From assembly GCF_030286555.1 (NCBI RefSeq), contig NZ_JASVWF010000003.1:620001-684000 (forward strand): a stretch of 64,000 nucleotides of DNA, in the 5' to 3' direction. Positions 18,742 through 27,082 of the stretch are shown one piece after another. The translations under genes were made by a program, and so were the position numbers. This stretch comes from Actinomycetospora termitidis. Its GTDB lineage: Bacteria > Actinomycetota > Actinomycetes > Mycobacteriales > Pseudonocardiaceae. Each line of letters opens with the position of its first letter. Within the stretch, counting starts at the first letter, position 1. Under the pieces are notes generated by a model. That model was not told the DNA's origin and made no database searches. It saw only the letters and a list, made by a program, of their open reading frames with translations.

Positions 18742-19674
18742 ATGGACGAGCTCGACTCCTACTCCCGCACCGTCGTCACCGTCGCGGAGACGCTCGGTCC
18801 CGCCGTGGCCGCGCTCGCGGTCGGCGACCCGGAACGCCCGCGGGGTGCGGGCAGCGCGGTCGTGATCCCCGACCCCGCCGGCACCGGCACCGTCCTCGTC
18901 ACCAATGCGCACGTCGTCGACCGCGCCCGCTCCGGGCGGGCCACCTTCGCCGACGGCACCCACGCCGACGTCCGCGTCCTGGGCGCGGACCCGCTCTCCG
19001 ACCTCGCCGTCCTCGCCGTTCACCCCGACGCCACCACCCCGGCCCCGGTGACCCCCGGCGACGCGAGCGGGCTGCGGGTCGGCCAGCTCGTGGTCGCGGT
19101 CGGCAACCCGTTCGGCCTCGCGGGCAGCGTCACCGCCGGCGTCGTCAGCGGGCTGGGCCGCAGCCTCCCGACCAAGGACGGGCGCGTCGTCGAGGACGTG
19201 ATCCAGACCGACGCCGCCCTCAACCCCGGCAACTCCGGGGGCGCGCTCGCCGACGCGCACGGCCACGTCGTCGGGATCAACACCGCGGTGGCCGGCGTCG
19301 GGCTCGGGCTCGCGGTGCCGTGGAACGACACCACCCGGGCCATCGTCGCGAGCCTGCGCGCCGACGGGCGGGTACGCCGCGGCTACCTCGGGGTGGTCGG
19401 GGCCCCGGCCCCGCTCCCGGTCGACGTGGCCCTGCGGCTCGGACGCCGGCAGGGGCTGCGGGTCGCGGAGGTGGTGCGCGACAGCCCGGCGGCCCGCGCA
19501 GGCCTGCGAAACGGCGACCTCATCGTCGACGCCGACCACGAGCCGGTCACCCAGGCCCGGGACCTGCAACGACGGCTCTTCGCCGACGCCATCGGCCGGA
19601 CCCTGCCGGTGACCGTGCTGCGCGGCGAGGCGATGGTCGACGTCCTCGCGGTGCCGGCGGAGCTCACGAGCTGA
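18742..19674 (+). CDS. HtrA-like trypsin-fold serine protease with PDZ domain, no signal peptide
   Basis: This 310-residue protein has a trypsin-like domain with catalytic triad candidates in VTNAHVVD (His), SDLAVLAV (Asp) and NPGNSGGALAD (Ser). A C-terminal PDZ domain begins near RGYLGVVG. DegP/HtrA family members usually carry a signal peptide or membrane anchor; this product starts MDELDSYSRTVVTVAE with neither, so it may be cytosolic. ATG 18742 follows AGCACGGGAAG, a modest ribosome site. Longer starts overlap the def end and also do not give a signal peptide. It sits 58 nt after def on the same strand. Confidence 0.88.
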   Translation: MDELDSYSRTVVTVAETLGPAVAALAVGDPERPRGAGSAVVIPDPAGTGTVLVTNAHVVDRARSGRATFADGTHADVRVLGADPLSDLAVLAVHPDATTPAPVTPGDASGLRVGQLVVAVGNPFGLAGSVTAGVVSGLGRSLPTKDGRVVEDVIQTDAALNPGNSGGALADAHGHVVGINTAVAGVGLGLAVPWNDTTRAIVASLRADGRVRRGYLGVVGAPAPLPVDVALRLGRRQGLRVAEVVRDSPAARAGLRNGDLIVDADHEPVTQARDLQRRLFADAIGRTLPVTVLRGEAMVDVLAVPAELTS

Positions 19675-19717
19675 TCGCTTGCCGGGCCCGGACACGCGTG
19701 GCACCGTCGGACGGGCA

Positions 19718-19814
19718 ACGCGGGAGCCCGCGCCGGGAGGCGGGCTGAGAGGGCGGCCGACAACACGGTGCCGCCGACCGCCCGAACCTGACCGGGTCAT
19801 GCCGGCGTAGGGAG
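19718..19814 (+). ncRNA. TPP riboswitch (THI element) upstream of thiD
   Basis: Conserved THI-box parts are visible: GGGAGCCCG at 19722-19730, GGCGGGCTGAGAGGGC at 19739-19754 with the CUGAGA core, and GAACCTGACCGGGTCATGCC at 19784-19803. The 3' end overlaps the GGGAG ribosome site of thiD (19810-19814), so ligand binding probably hides the ribosome site and blocks translation. Confidence 0.93.
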
Positions 19815-19820
19815 CCTGCC

Positions 19821-20651
19821 GTGAGCACCAGTCCGCCCGTCGCCCTCTCGATCGCGGGCACCGACTCCGGCGGCGGCGCCGGCATGACGGCGGACGTGCG
19901 CGCGTTCGCGGTGTGCGGGGTGCACGGGGCGGTCGCCGTGACGGCGGTGACGGTGCAGGACTCGCTCGGGGTGAGCGGGTTCCACCCGATCCCGCCCGAC
20001 GTCGTCGCCGCCCAGATCCGCACCGTCGCCGGCGACATGGGCGTGGACGCCGCCAAGACCGGGATGCTCGCCTCGTCGGAGATCATCGCGGCGGTCGCGG
20101 CCGTGTGCGACGAGGTGGGCATCGGGTCGGGCGGCATCCCGTTCGTGGTCGACCCGGTGGCGGCGTCGATGCACGGCTCCCCGCTGCTCGCCGACGACGC
20201 GCTGGACGCGCTGCGCACCGAGCTGCTCCCCCGCGCGACCCTCGTGACGCCCAACCTCGACGAGATCGCGCTGCTCACCGACGTCAAGGTCGTCGACGAC
20301 GCGTCCGCCCGCGAGGCTGCCGTGGCCCTGCACGACCTCGGCGCCCGGGCCGTGCTGGTCAAGGGCGGGCACCTGGAGGCGCTCTCGGGCCGTCGGCAGG
20401 AGGAGTGCGTGGACCTGCTCTCGGTCGACGGCGACCTCCACGAGTTCCGCTCCGAGCGCCTCGACCGCCCGCACACCCACGGCGGGGGCGACTCGCTGGC
20501 CTCGGCGATCACGGCGGGTCTCGCCCGCGGGATGTCGCTGGTGGACGCCGTCGGGCTGGGGAAGCGCTACATCACGCGCGCCGTGGAGAACTCGTACCCG
20601 CTGGGTGCGGGCCACGGGCCGGTGTCGTCGTTGTGGGCCGCCGCGCTGTAG
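19821..20651 (+). CDS. thiD: Hydroxymethylpyrimidine (phosphate) kinase ThiD, first copy
   Basis: ThiD phosphorylates HMP and HMP-P to HMP-PP, the pyrimidine half of thiamine. The 276-residue ribokinase-fold protein starts with SIAGTDSGGGAGMTADVRAF. It has TPNLDEIALLT near 138 and the anion-hole region THGGGDSLASAITAG near 216. Where classical ThiD has HGTGC, this protein has GGGD, so Asp replaces the Cys. GTG 19821 follows GGGAG by 6 nt. The riboswitch directly upstream ties it to thiamine status. A paralogue follows in tandem. Confidence 0.93.
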   Translation: MSTSPPVALSIAGTDSGGGAGMTADVRAFAVCGVHGAVAVTAVTVQDSLGVSGFHPIPPDVVAAQIRTVAGDMGVDAAKTGMLASSEIIAAVAAVCDEVGIGSGGIPFVVDPVAASMHGSPLLADDALDALRTELLPRATLVTPNLDEIALLTDVKVVDDASAREAAVALHDLGARAVLVKGGHLEALSGRRQEECVDLLSVDGDLHEFRSERLDRPHTHGGGDSLASAITAGLARGMSLVDAVGLGKRYITRAVENSYPLGAGHGPVSSLWAAAL

Positions 20652-20691
20652 TCATCCCGCGCTCGCCCGGGTGCCGGCGCAACCCGCGAAT

Positions 20692-20710
20692 CCGATTCCG
20701 CCGGAATCGG
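20692..20710. promoter_or_regulatory. Palindrome 1 between the two thiD genes
   Basis: CCGATTCC-gcc-GGAATCGG is a perfect inverted repeat. With the flank CCGGCGCAAC upstream and TTC downstream it is repeated about 70 bp on, so this is a pair of operator-like sites in front of the second thiD. Confidence 0.55.
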
Positions 20711-20760
20711 TTCGTCGGCCCGGAGTGGCGAGCAGCCGGACCGGCGCAACAACCCCGCCG

Positions 20761-20783
20761 AACCGCTTCCACCGGAATCGGTT
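20761..20783. promoter_or_regulatory. Palindrome 2 between the two thiD genes
   Basis: AACCGCTTCC-acc-GGAATCGGTT has 10-bp arms with one mismatch and shares its right half with the palindrome 70 bp upstream. It is followed 75 nt later by the second thiD start. Confidence 0.55.
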
Positions 20784-20858
20784 CTGGGGCAGGACCCGGC
20801 AGGACGGAGCCACGGAGCGACGACGGGGCCGGACCCGCCGTCGTGACATCCTGCGGGG

Positions 20859-21683
20859 ATGGCCGATACCCCACCCCGCGCGCTGACGATCGGCGGCTCC
20901 GACTCCGGGGGCGCCGCCGGGATCGAGGCCGACCTGCGCGCGATGACGGCGTGCGGGGTGCACGGCTGCGTCGCGATGACGGCCGTGACGGTGCAGAACT
21001 CGCTGGGCGTGAGCGACGTGCACCTGGTCCCGCCGGAGACCGTTGCGGCGCAGGTCCGGGCGGTCGTCACGGACATCGGCGTCGGGGCGGCCAAGACCGG
21101 GATGCTGGCGACGGCGGGGATCATCGCCGCGGTCGCGGACGTGGTCGACGAGGTGGGGATCGGGCGCTCGGGCACCCCGTTCGTCCTCGACCCCGTCGCC
21201 GCGTCGATGTACGGGGAGCCGCTGCTGGCCGAGGACGCGATGGAGGCCATCCGCACGCTGCTCTTCCCCCGCGCGGCGCTGGCGACCCCGAACCTCGACG
21301 AGATCCGGCTCCTCGCCGGGGTGACCGTCACCGACCGCGACACCGCCCGCAAGGCCGCCGACGCCCTGCACGACCTCGGCGCCCGCTGGGCCCTGGTCAA
21401 GGGCGGCCACCTGCACGGCTCGCCGGAGGTCGTCGACCTGCTCTCGGACGGCACGGACACCTGGGAGTTCACCGGCCCCCGGATCGACACGCCGCACGTC
21501 CACGGGGCGGGCGACGCGCTCGCCAGCGCCACCTGCGCCGGGCTCGCGCGGGGTCTCGGGATGCCCGACGCCGTCGCCTACGCCGAGCGGTACATCCGCC
21601 GGGCGGTGGCGGCGTCGTACCCGCTGGGCGCCGGCACGGGCCCGGTCTCGCCGCTGTGGGCGATCGCCGACTGGGACGGCTGA
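20859..21683 (+). CDS. Hydroxymethylpyrimidine kinase family protein, second tandem ThiD paralogue
   Basis: This 274-residue ribokinase-fold protein is closely similar to the preceding ThiD along its whole length, for example TIGGSDSGGAAGIEADLRAM, AKTGMLAT, TPNLDEIRLLAG and HVHGAGDALASATCAG. The pair is a tandem duplication. It lacks a riboswitch and instead has two palindromes upstream, so it is likely controlled differently. It may be a salvage HMP kinase, a pyridoxal-type kinase, or a redundant ThiD; sequence alone cannot decide. The start is ATG 20859 after TGCGGGG. The next gene begins 20 nt downstream in the same direction. Confidence 0.85.
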   Translation: MADTPPRALTIGGSDSGGAAGIEADLRAMTACGVHGCVAMTAVTVQNSLGVSDVHLVPPETVAAQVRAVVTDIGVGAAKTGMLATAGIIAAVADVVDEVGIGRSGTPFVLDPVAASMYGEPLLAEDAMEAIRTLLFPRAALATPNLDEIRLLAGVTVTDRDTARKAADALHDLGARWALVKGGHLHGSPEVVDLLSDGTDTWEFTGPRIDTPHVHGAGDALASATCAGLARGLGMPDAVAYAERYIRRAVAASYPLGAGTGPVSPLWAIADWDG

Positions 21684-21703
21684 CCCTCCGTACGATCACC
21701 GGT

Positions 21704-24700
21704 GTGCTCGAGGTCCGGCTGCTCGGGACGCTGACCGCGTCGCTCGACGGGCGTCCCGTCGACCTCGGCAGCGCGCAGCGGCGGGCCCTGGTCGCGCGCC
21801 TGGCCGTGGCCGAGGGCGAGGTGGTGCCGGTCGACCGGCTCGTCGACGACCTCTGGGCCGGCGAGCCCCCACCCCGCGCCCTCGCCGGGCTCCAGGCCCA
21901 CGTGAGCCACCTGCGCCGGGCGCTCGAACCGCACCGCAGGCCCCGCACCCCGGCGACGGTGCTCGTCAGCGCCGCGGGCGGGTACGCGCTGCACGCCGAG
22001 CTCGACGCGGTCCGGGCCCGGGAGCTCCGCCGGTCCGGGTCCGTCGCCGACCTGCGCGCGGCGCTCGCCCTGTTCTCCGGCCCGCCGCTCGCCGAGTTCG
22101 CGGACGCCGCCTGGAGCGTCCCGGAGATCGAGCGGCTGACCGAGCTGCGCCGCACGATCGTCGAGGGGCTCGCCGCCGTGGAGCCGGACCCGGCCGCCGT
22201 CGTCGACCTGCTCACCTCGCACGTCCGCGACGAGCCGCTGCGCGAGGAACCGGTCCGGCTGCTCGCCCGCGCGCTGTACCGCGGGGGACGCCAGGCCGAC
22301 GCCCTCGCCGCGATCGGCGCCCTGCGCCGCCGGCTCGCCGACGAGCTCGGGCTCGACCCGTCGCCGGGCCTCGCCGAGCTCGAGACCGCGATCCTGCGAC
22401 ACGACCTCGGTGGCGGCGACGCGACCTCGCCGCCACCGGACGACGCTCCGCCGTCACCCGGGGAGGACCGTCCCGACGACGGGCCTGGCCTGGTCGGGCG
22501 CGACCCCGAGCTGGCCCGCCTGCGCGCCGTCGCCGACGCGGTCGCCGGCGGTCCCGGGCGACTCGCCCTGATCACGGGCGAGGCGGGCGCCGGGAAGTCC
22601 ACGCTCGCCGAGCACCTCGCCGGGACCCTGGTCGGTCGCGGCTGGCACGGGGCGCGCGGTCGCTGCCCGGAGGTCGACGGGGCACCGCCGGGCTGGGCGT
22701 GGAGCGAGGTGACCGCGGACCTCCCCGGTGCGCAGCACCCGGCGCCGGACGCGGGCACCTTCCACGCCGGCCGCGCCCTCCTGACGACCGTCGCGGCCGC
22801 CGCGAAGCCCCTCGTCGTCGTGCTCGACGACCTCCACCGCGGCGACGAGGAGACGTGGCGGCTGCTGCGGGTGGTGGCGTCGGCCGCGGAGCCGGGCGTC
22901 CTCGTCGTCGGGACCTTCCGGCCCGACGAGGTGCCCGACGAGCTCCGCGCCACCGTCGCCGCCCTCGCCGCCGTCACTGCGGAACGCGTCGAGCTCGCCG
23001 GGCTCGACCCGGACGCCGTCGCCGCCCTCGTCGCCGCCGAGCACCTGGAGATCGACGACGAGGCCGCCCGCCGGATCGCGACGCGGACCGGCGGCAACCC
23101 GTTGTTCGTCCGCGAGGTCGCCCGGCTCGCGCGGACGGTCGGGCTGGACGCGGCGCGCAGCACCGTGCCGTCCGGGGTGCGCGACGTCCTGTCCCGGCGC
23201 GCGGCCCAGCTGCCCGCGGCCGCGCTCTCCACCCTGCGGCGCGCGGCGGTGCTGGGGCGCGACGTCGACGTATCCGTGCTCGTCGCGCTGGAGGGCGACG
23301 ACGAGGACCGCGTGCTGGCCGCGTGCGAGGCCGGGGTCGTGACGGGGCTGCTGGTCGAGTCCGGGCCCGACGCCGTCCGCTTCGCCCACGACCTCGTCCG
23401 CGAGACCCTGTACGGCGAGCTCCCGAGGCTGCGTCGCGCGCGGGTGCACGCGGAGGTCCTCACGGTGCTCGAGGCGCGGCGCCCGGACGACCACGCGGCC
23501 CTCGCCCGGCACGCCCTGGCCGCGGGCCCCGTCGCCGGGGTCGACCGGGTCCTCGACCACGCCGAGCGGGCGGCCGGCGAGGCCCGGCGCGACCGCGTCC
23601 CCCGCACCGCCGCCGAGCTGCTCACCGGCGCGCTCGAGCTGGTCACCGACCCGGCGCGGCGCCTGCGACTGCGCTGCGCGCTCGCCTCGGCGCACTCCCA
23701 CGCGGGCGCGGGAGCACCCGCCGTCGGGGAACGCGGTCGCGCGCTGGCGGAGGCCGCGCGGCGGGACGACCCGGCGGAACTGTTCGCCGCCACCACCTGT
23801 GTCGACGGACCGGTCACGTTCGCCCTCGCCGAGAACGGGGAGCTCGACCGGCCGCTGATCGACGCCGTCGGCCGCCTCCTCGGACGTGAGCTCCCGGACG
23901 ACGACCGCGCCCGACTGCTGGCGATGCGCGCGTTCGCCTGGCACCCGCGGGAGCCGGAGCGCGCGGAGGCCGACGCCGACGCCGCCCTCCGCCTCGCACC
24001 CGACGACGACCCGGCCCTCCGCTGCCTCGTCCTGAACGCCCGCTTCTGGTCCCTGCTGCGGCCGGACCGCTGGCACGAGCTGGACGCCCTCGGGACGGAG
24101 CTGCTCGCCGTCGCCGAGGAGGCCGGCTCGTGGGGGCACCGGGTGGTCGGGCGGCACGCCCGGTTCCTGCACGCCTGCTACCGCGAGGACTTCGCCGCGG
24201 CCCGCGTCCAGGCCGCGACCGCCCTCTCCGAGGCCCCGGACGGTCAGCTCGCCGCCGTCCTCGGGTGGACCTCGGTCTTCGCCGCCCTCGAGGCGACGCT
24301 CGCCGGCCGCTACGACGAGGCGGAGCGGCTCTACCTCGGGTTCGGCGCGGAGATGACCGAGCGCGGTCTCGCCAACGCGTCCGTCCTCACCTTCGTCGGC
24401 CTCATCGGGGTCCGGCACGCCCAGGGCCGCCTCGGCGACCTCGCCCCGATGCTGGCCGCGGAGTACGCCACCCGGGGCGAGGTGGTCGCCGACGCCTACG
24501 CCGCCGCCCTCGCCGCGGCGGGACGCCTCGACGAGGCCCGGGAGGTGTGGCGCCCCGACATCCCGGTGAGCCGCGACTGGTGGTGGCTGCTGTGGACGGC
24601 GCTGCGGGCCGAGACCGCGCAGCGCCTCGGGGACACCGAGGTCGCCGCGACCTGCCGTCGGGACCTGGAGCCCTGGCGGGGCCATCTCGCCGGCGCGATG

Positions 24701-24760
24701 AGCGGGACGGCAACGCTGGGGCGTGTGGCTCCGCCAGGTGAGCACTCATTGTCGCGATAG
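21704..24760 (+). CDS. SARP/BTAD-type regulator with AAA ATPase and TPR-like C-terminus
   Basis: This 1018-residue protein is a large AfsR-like transcription factor. It begins with a winged-helix DNA-binding domain (LEVRLLGTLTASLDGRPVDL to about residue 85), followed by a BTAD helical domain to about 245. A nucleotide-binding domain has Walker A ITGEAGAGKST near 290-298 and Walker B VVVLDDLHRGDEE near 370. The rest is helical repeats. No C-terminal LuxR HTH is present. GTG 21704 was chosen because the domain begins there; the open frame extends upstream only as a shadow of the thiD genes. The final residues and the TAG stop lie inside the hairpin repeat at 24737-24778. Confidence 0.88.
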   Translation: MLEVRLLGTLTASLDGRPVDLGSAQRRALVARLAVAEGEVVPVDRLVDDLWAGEPPPRALAGLQAHVSHLRRALEPHRRPRTPATVLVSAAGGYALHAELDAVRARELRRSGSVADLRAALALFSGPPLAEFADAAWSVPEIERLTELRRTIVEGLAAVEPDPAAVVDLLTSHVRDEPLREEPVRLLARALYRGGRQADALAAIGALRRRLADELGLDPSPGLAELETAILRHDLGGGDATSPPPDDAPPSPGEDRPDDGPGLVGRDPELARLRAVADAVAGGPGRLALITGEAGAGKSTLAEHLAGTLVGRGWHGARGRCPEVDGAPPGWAWSEVTADLPGAQHPAPDAGTFHAGRALLTTVAAAAKPLVVVLDDLHRGDEETWRLLRVVASAAEPGVLVVGTFRPDEVPDELRATVAALAAVTAERVELAGLDPDAVAALVAAEHLEIDDEAARRIATRTGGNPLFVREVARLARTVGLDAARSTVPSGVRDVLSRRAAQLPAAALSTLRRAAVLGRDVDVSVLVALEGDDEDRVLAACEAGVVTGLLVESGPDAVRFAHDLVRETLYGELPRLRRARVHAEVLTVLEARRPDDHAALARHALAAGPVAGVDRVLDHAERAAGEARRDRVPRTAAELLTGALELVTDPARRLRLRCALASAHSHAGAGAPAVGERGRALAEAARRDDPAELFAATTCVDGPVTFALAENGELDRPLIDAVGRLLGRELPDDDRARLLAMRAFAWHPREPERAEADADAALRLAPDDDPALRCLVLNARFWSLLRPDRWHELDALGTELLAVAEEAGSWGHRVVGRHARFLHACYREDFAAARVQAATALSEAPDGQLAAVLGWTSVFAALEATLAGRYDEAERLYLGFGAEMTERGLANASVLTFVGLIGVRHAQGRLGDLAPMLAAEYATRGEVVADAYAAALAAAGRLDEAREVWRPDIPVSRDWWWLLWTALRAETAQRLGDTEVAATCRRDLEPWRGHLAGAMSGTATLGRVAPPGEHSLSR

Positions 24761-24778
24761 CGACAATGTCTGCTCACC
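24737..24778. repeat. Hairpin repeat HR1 copy a, carrying both convergent stop codons
   Basis: The structure is GGTGAGCA-ctc-ATTGTCGC-gata-GCGACAAT-gtc-TGCTCACC: two 8-bp stems separated by a symmetric 3-nt internal loop and capped by a tetraloop. The TAG stop of the plus-strand regulator (24758-24760) and the TGA stop of the minus-strand hemerythrin gene (24776-24774) both lie within it. An element of the same architecture occurs at 46387-46428, also holding both stop codons of a convergent pair. It probably serves as a bidirectional terminator. Confidence 0.85.
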
Positions 24779-25433
24779 AGCGCAGCACATCCTTCTCCCG
24801 CCGGTAGCGCGGGAGGAGGAGCTTCATGACCGCCAGCAGCGGCTTCGGCGCGGAGGCGGTCATCGTCGCGAACTCCTCCTCGGTCGCGACGTCCACGATC
24901 CGCGGCAGTGCGTAGCGGATGCCGGCGCCGCCGCGCTGGGCGGCCTTCTCCACGGTCTGCCACTCCGCGAGGGGCACGTAGCGGCGGATGATCGGGAAGA
25001 GGTCGCGCTCCTCCTCGATGATGTGCTCGTCGAGCAGGTCCGCGAGGTGGGTCAGCCGCTCGGCCAGGACGTCGACCCGCCCGCCGGAGGCCGCCACCGC
25101 GAAGGCGGCCCGGATGTCGTCGAGCACCGGGTCGAGCGCGGCGTGGTCGTCGGAGAGCGGCGCGAGGTCGACCTCTGCGCCGGCGCGCCGCTCCAGGATC
25201 GGCCACAGGTGGTCGTCCTCGGTCGCGTGGTGGTGGTGGATGTCGAGGCACAGGCCTTCGATCCAGCGGCCGAACACCCGCCGTCGCCGACCCTCGAGCG
25301 GATCGGAACCGTCGGCCCAGGCGGCGGCGAGCCGAGCGAGGCCGCGGGCGTCGCGACGCATGATCCGGTGCGCGATCCGGATGCCGAGCAGGTCGGCGTC
25401 GGTGGTCAGGGCGGGGGCGGTGGTGGTGGTCAT
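24774..25433 (-). CDS. Hemerythrin domain protein
   Basis: This 219-residue four-helix protein has the likely diiron ligands: IAHRIMRRD near residue 20, CLDIHHHHATEDDHLWP near 63-79, DDHAALDP near 98 and LLDEHIIEEERDLFP near 134-148. Hemerythrin-like proteins bind oxygen, nitric oxide or iron, or act in oxidative stress. The start is GTG or ATG at 25433 giving MTTTTAPALTTD. It ends inside the HR1 hairpin. It lies 93 nt downstream of a hypothetical gene and a dehydrogenase on the same strand and may share their transcript. Confidence 0.88.
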   Translation of the reverse strand: MTTTTAPALTTDADLLGIRIAHRIMRRDARGLARLAAAWADGSDPLEGRRRRVFGRWIEGLCLDIHHHHATEDDHLWPILERRAGAEVDLAPLSDDHAALDPVLDDIRAAFAVAASGGRVDVLAERLTHLADLLDEHIIEEERDLFPIIRRYVPLAEWQTVEKAAQRGGAGIRYALPRIVDVATEEEFATMTASAPKPLLAVMKLLLPRYRREKDVLRW

Positions 25434-25526
25434 GGGAGCTCTCCTGGTTCACGGTGGGTGATGACGACGAGCGTGGCTCGGCCGACTTGGTGACGACTTG
25501 GCGGCGGACTCGGCGGCGGCGGTGAC

Positions 25527-26039
25527 TCAGCCGAACAGCGCGCGATCGGCCCGGCGGGCGCGCCAGCCGCGGGGCGGTGCTTCCCGACGGCGGGTCGGGT
25601 CGGGCCGGCACGTGGCGGCGAGGGTGTCGAGGAGCTCGCCGAGCCGTTCGATCCGCCGGAAGTCGGCCGGGGTGGCGAGGGCGAGCGGTCGCGATTCGAG
25701 GGCGTGCAGCGCCGGACCGGCGGCGGCACGCAGGTCGTCGACGAGCACGTCGTCGATCAGGGCGGCGGCATCGGTACACAGCCGTCGGAGCCGGGTGCCG
25801 AGCAGGTCCGGCCGGCGCAGGGTCGCGGTGCCGTGGTGCAGGCCGCGGACGAGGTCCGCGAGCCGCGCGGCATCGTCGTGCAGCTCGTGATGCGCGAGCG
25901 TGGCGAACTGCTGACGTCCGGTGTCAGTCGTGGCACACGGCTGGCGCCCGGTGTCGGTGGTGGGCCGCGGCTGGCGGACGAGCCGCCCGACCGGCACCGG
26001 GACCCGTCGTCGGGACGGCGCGGGGAGGATCGCTGTCAT
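25527..26039 (-). CDS. Hypothetical Arg/Ala-rich helical protein
   Basis: I do not recognise this protein of about 170 residues. After a basic N-terminus (MTAILPAPSRRRVPVPVG) it has a short repeat, TTDTGRQPCA then TTDTGRQQFA. A helical stretch follows with ELHDDAARLADLVRGLHHG and LIDDVLVDDLRAAAG, and a basic tail TRRREAPPRGWRARR closes it. Two dispersed 14-mers lie in its coding sequence, encoding SRRRV and TRRRE. ATG 26039 is the preferred start; GTG 26063 would place the start 3 nt after the dehydrogenase stop and allow coupling. Position between a dehydrogenase and a hemerythrin suggests cotranscription, nothing more. Confidence 0.55.
   Translation of the reverse strand: MTAILPAPSRRRVPVPVGRLVRQPRPTTDTGRQPCATTDTGRQQFATLAHHELHDDAARLADLVRGLHHGTATLRRPDLLGTRLRRLCTDAAALIDDVLVDDLRAAAGPALHALESRPLALATPADFRRIERLGELLDTLAATCRPDPTRRREAPPRGWRARRADRALFG
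25581..25596 (+). repeat. 14-mer repeat copy 3
   Basis: TTCCCGACGGCGGGTC in the hypothetical gene next to hemerythrin; encodes TRRRE. Confidence 0.8.
26001..26015 (-). repeat. 14-mer repeat copy 4
   Basis: GACCCGTCGTCGGGA near the start of the same hypothetical gene; encodes SRRRV. Confidence 0.8.
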
Positions 26040-26066
26040 GGACCCGACGATCGCCGGGCCCACTTG

Positions 26067-27041
26067 TCAGCGACTTGTCGCGACCTCCGGCCCCGCGATG
26101 AGCCGCGGGACCTCGCGGCCGGCGGCGAACGCCTCGATGTCCTCCAGCGCGTCGGCGTACATCGCGGCGTAGGTCTCCGCGGTGACGTAGCCGAGGTGCG
26201 GGGTCAGGACGGTGCGCGGCGCCGAGCGCCACGGCGAGTCGACCGGCAGCGGCTCGGTGCCGAAGACGTCGAGGCCCGCGCCACCGATCCGGCCCTCGGT
26301 CAGCGCGGCGAGCAGGGCGTCCTCGTCGACGATCGGCCCGCGCGAGGTGTTGATCAGCACCGCGTTCTCCGTCATGAGGTCCAGCTCCGCGCGCCCGACC
26401 AGGCCGCGGCTGCCCCGGGAGAGCTTCATGTGGATCGTCACGACGTCGGAGGTGGCGAAGAGCTCCTCCTTCGTCACCGGCGTGACGCCGACCGCCCGCG
26501 CGTCGTCCGGGTCGAGGTGGCGGCTCCACGCCACGACGTCCATGCCGAACGCCTGCCCGATCGCGGCCACCGGCTTCCCGATCCCGCCGAGCCCGACGAC
26601 GCCGAGCCGGCGCCCCTTGAGGTCCCGCCCCAGCGAGCGCTGCCACCCGCCGTCGCGGACCCGCTTCTCCTCCTCGGGCACGTGGCGCACGACGGCGAGG
26701 ATGAGCGCCCAGGTCATCTCGACGGTCGGGGCGTTGTCGTCCACCCCGCCGGTGCCCGCGACCGTGATGCCGTGCTCCGCCGCGGCGTCCATGTCGATCG
26801 CGGCGTTCGCCGGGCCCGTCGTCACGAGCAGCCGCAGGTTCGGCAGCCGTCCCAGGACGTCGGCGGGGAAGGCGGTCCGCTCACGCATCGCGACGAGGAC
26901 GTCGAAGGGCTGCAGGGCCGCGACGACGTCGTCGGGTCCCCCGAGGTGGTCGGGGAAGGACGTCACCTCGGCGTGGAGGCGGTCCCAGTCCGCGATCGTG
27001 CGGGCGACCTGCTGGTAGTCGTCGAGCAGCGCGACCTTCAT
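26067..27041 (-). CDS. D-2-hydroxyacid dehydrogenase family protein
   Basis: This 324-residue NAD-dependent dehydrogenase belongs to the D-isomer-specific 2-hydroxyacid family. The Rossmann motif GVVGLGGIGKPVA lies near residue 146. Substrate-binding and catalytic signatures are INTSRGPIVDEDAL near 240 (Arg) and LTPHLGYVT near 290 (His). Likely substrates are 2-keto or 2-hydroxy acids, or phosphoglycerate-like compounds; there is no ACT domain, so it is not a full SerA. ATG 27041 (MKVALLDDYQQ) is preferred, since the family begins at this strand. It diverges from a membrane protein across only 41 nt that hold a hairpin. Confidence 0.9.
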   Translation of the reverse strand: MKVALLDDYQQVARTIADWDRLHAEVTSFPDHLGGPDDVVAALQPFDVLVAMRERTAFPADVLGRLPNLRLLVTTGPANAAIDMDAAAEHGITVAGTGGVDDNAPTVEMTWALILAVVRHVPEEEKRVRDGGWQRSLGRDLKGRRLGVVGLGGIGKPVAAIGQAFGMDVVAWSRHLDPDDARAVGVTPVTKEELFATSDVVTIHMKLSRGSRGLVGRAELDLMTENAVLINTSRGPIVDEDALLAALTEGRIGGAGLDVFGTEPLPVDSPWRSAPRTVLTPHLGYVTAETYAAMYADALEDIEAFAAGREVPRLIAGPEVATSR

Positions 27042-27051
27042 GGCTCGCGTA

Positions 27052-27071
27052 TGCCCCTCGACGGAGGGGCA
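27052..27071. promoter_or_regulatory. Inverted repeat in the 41-nt divergent promoter region
   Basis: TGCCCCTC-gacg-GAGGGGCA is an 8-bp perfect inverted repeat with a 4-nt centre. It fills much of the space between the start codons of the dehydrogenase and the membrane protein. It could be an operator for both or a leader hairpin; nothing in the sequence distinguishes these. Confidence 0.45.
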
Positions 27072-27082
27072 CACACCGGAGC

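Noticed and set aside
19913-21703. An extended N-terminus for the BTAD regulator running back through both thiD genes
   Set aside because: The upstream part is an out-of-frame shadow of thiD; the DNA-binding domain begins at GTG 21704.
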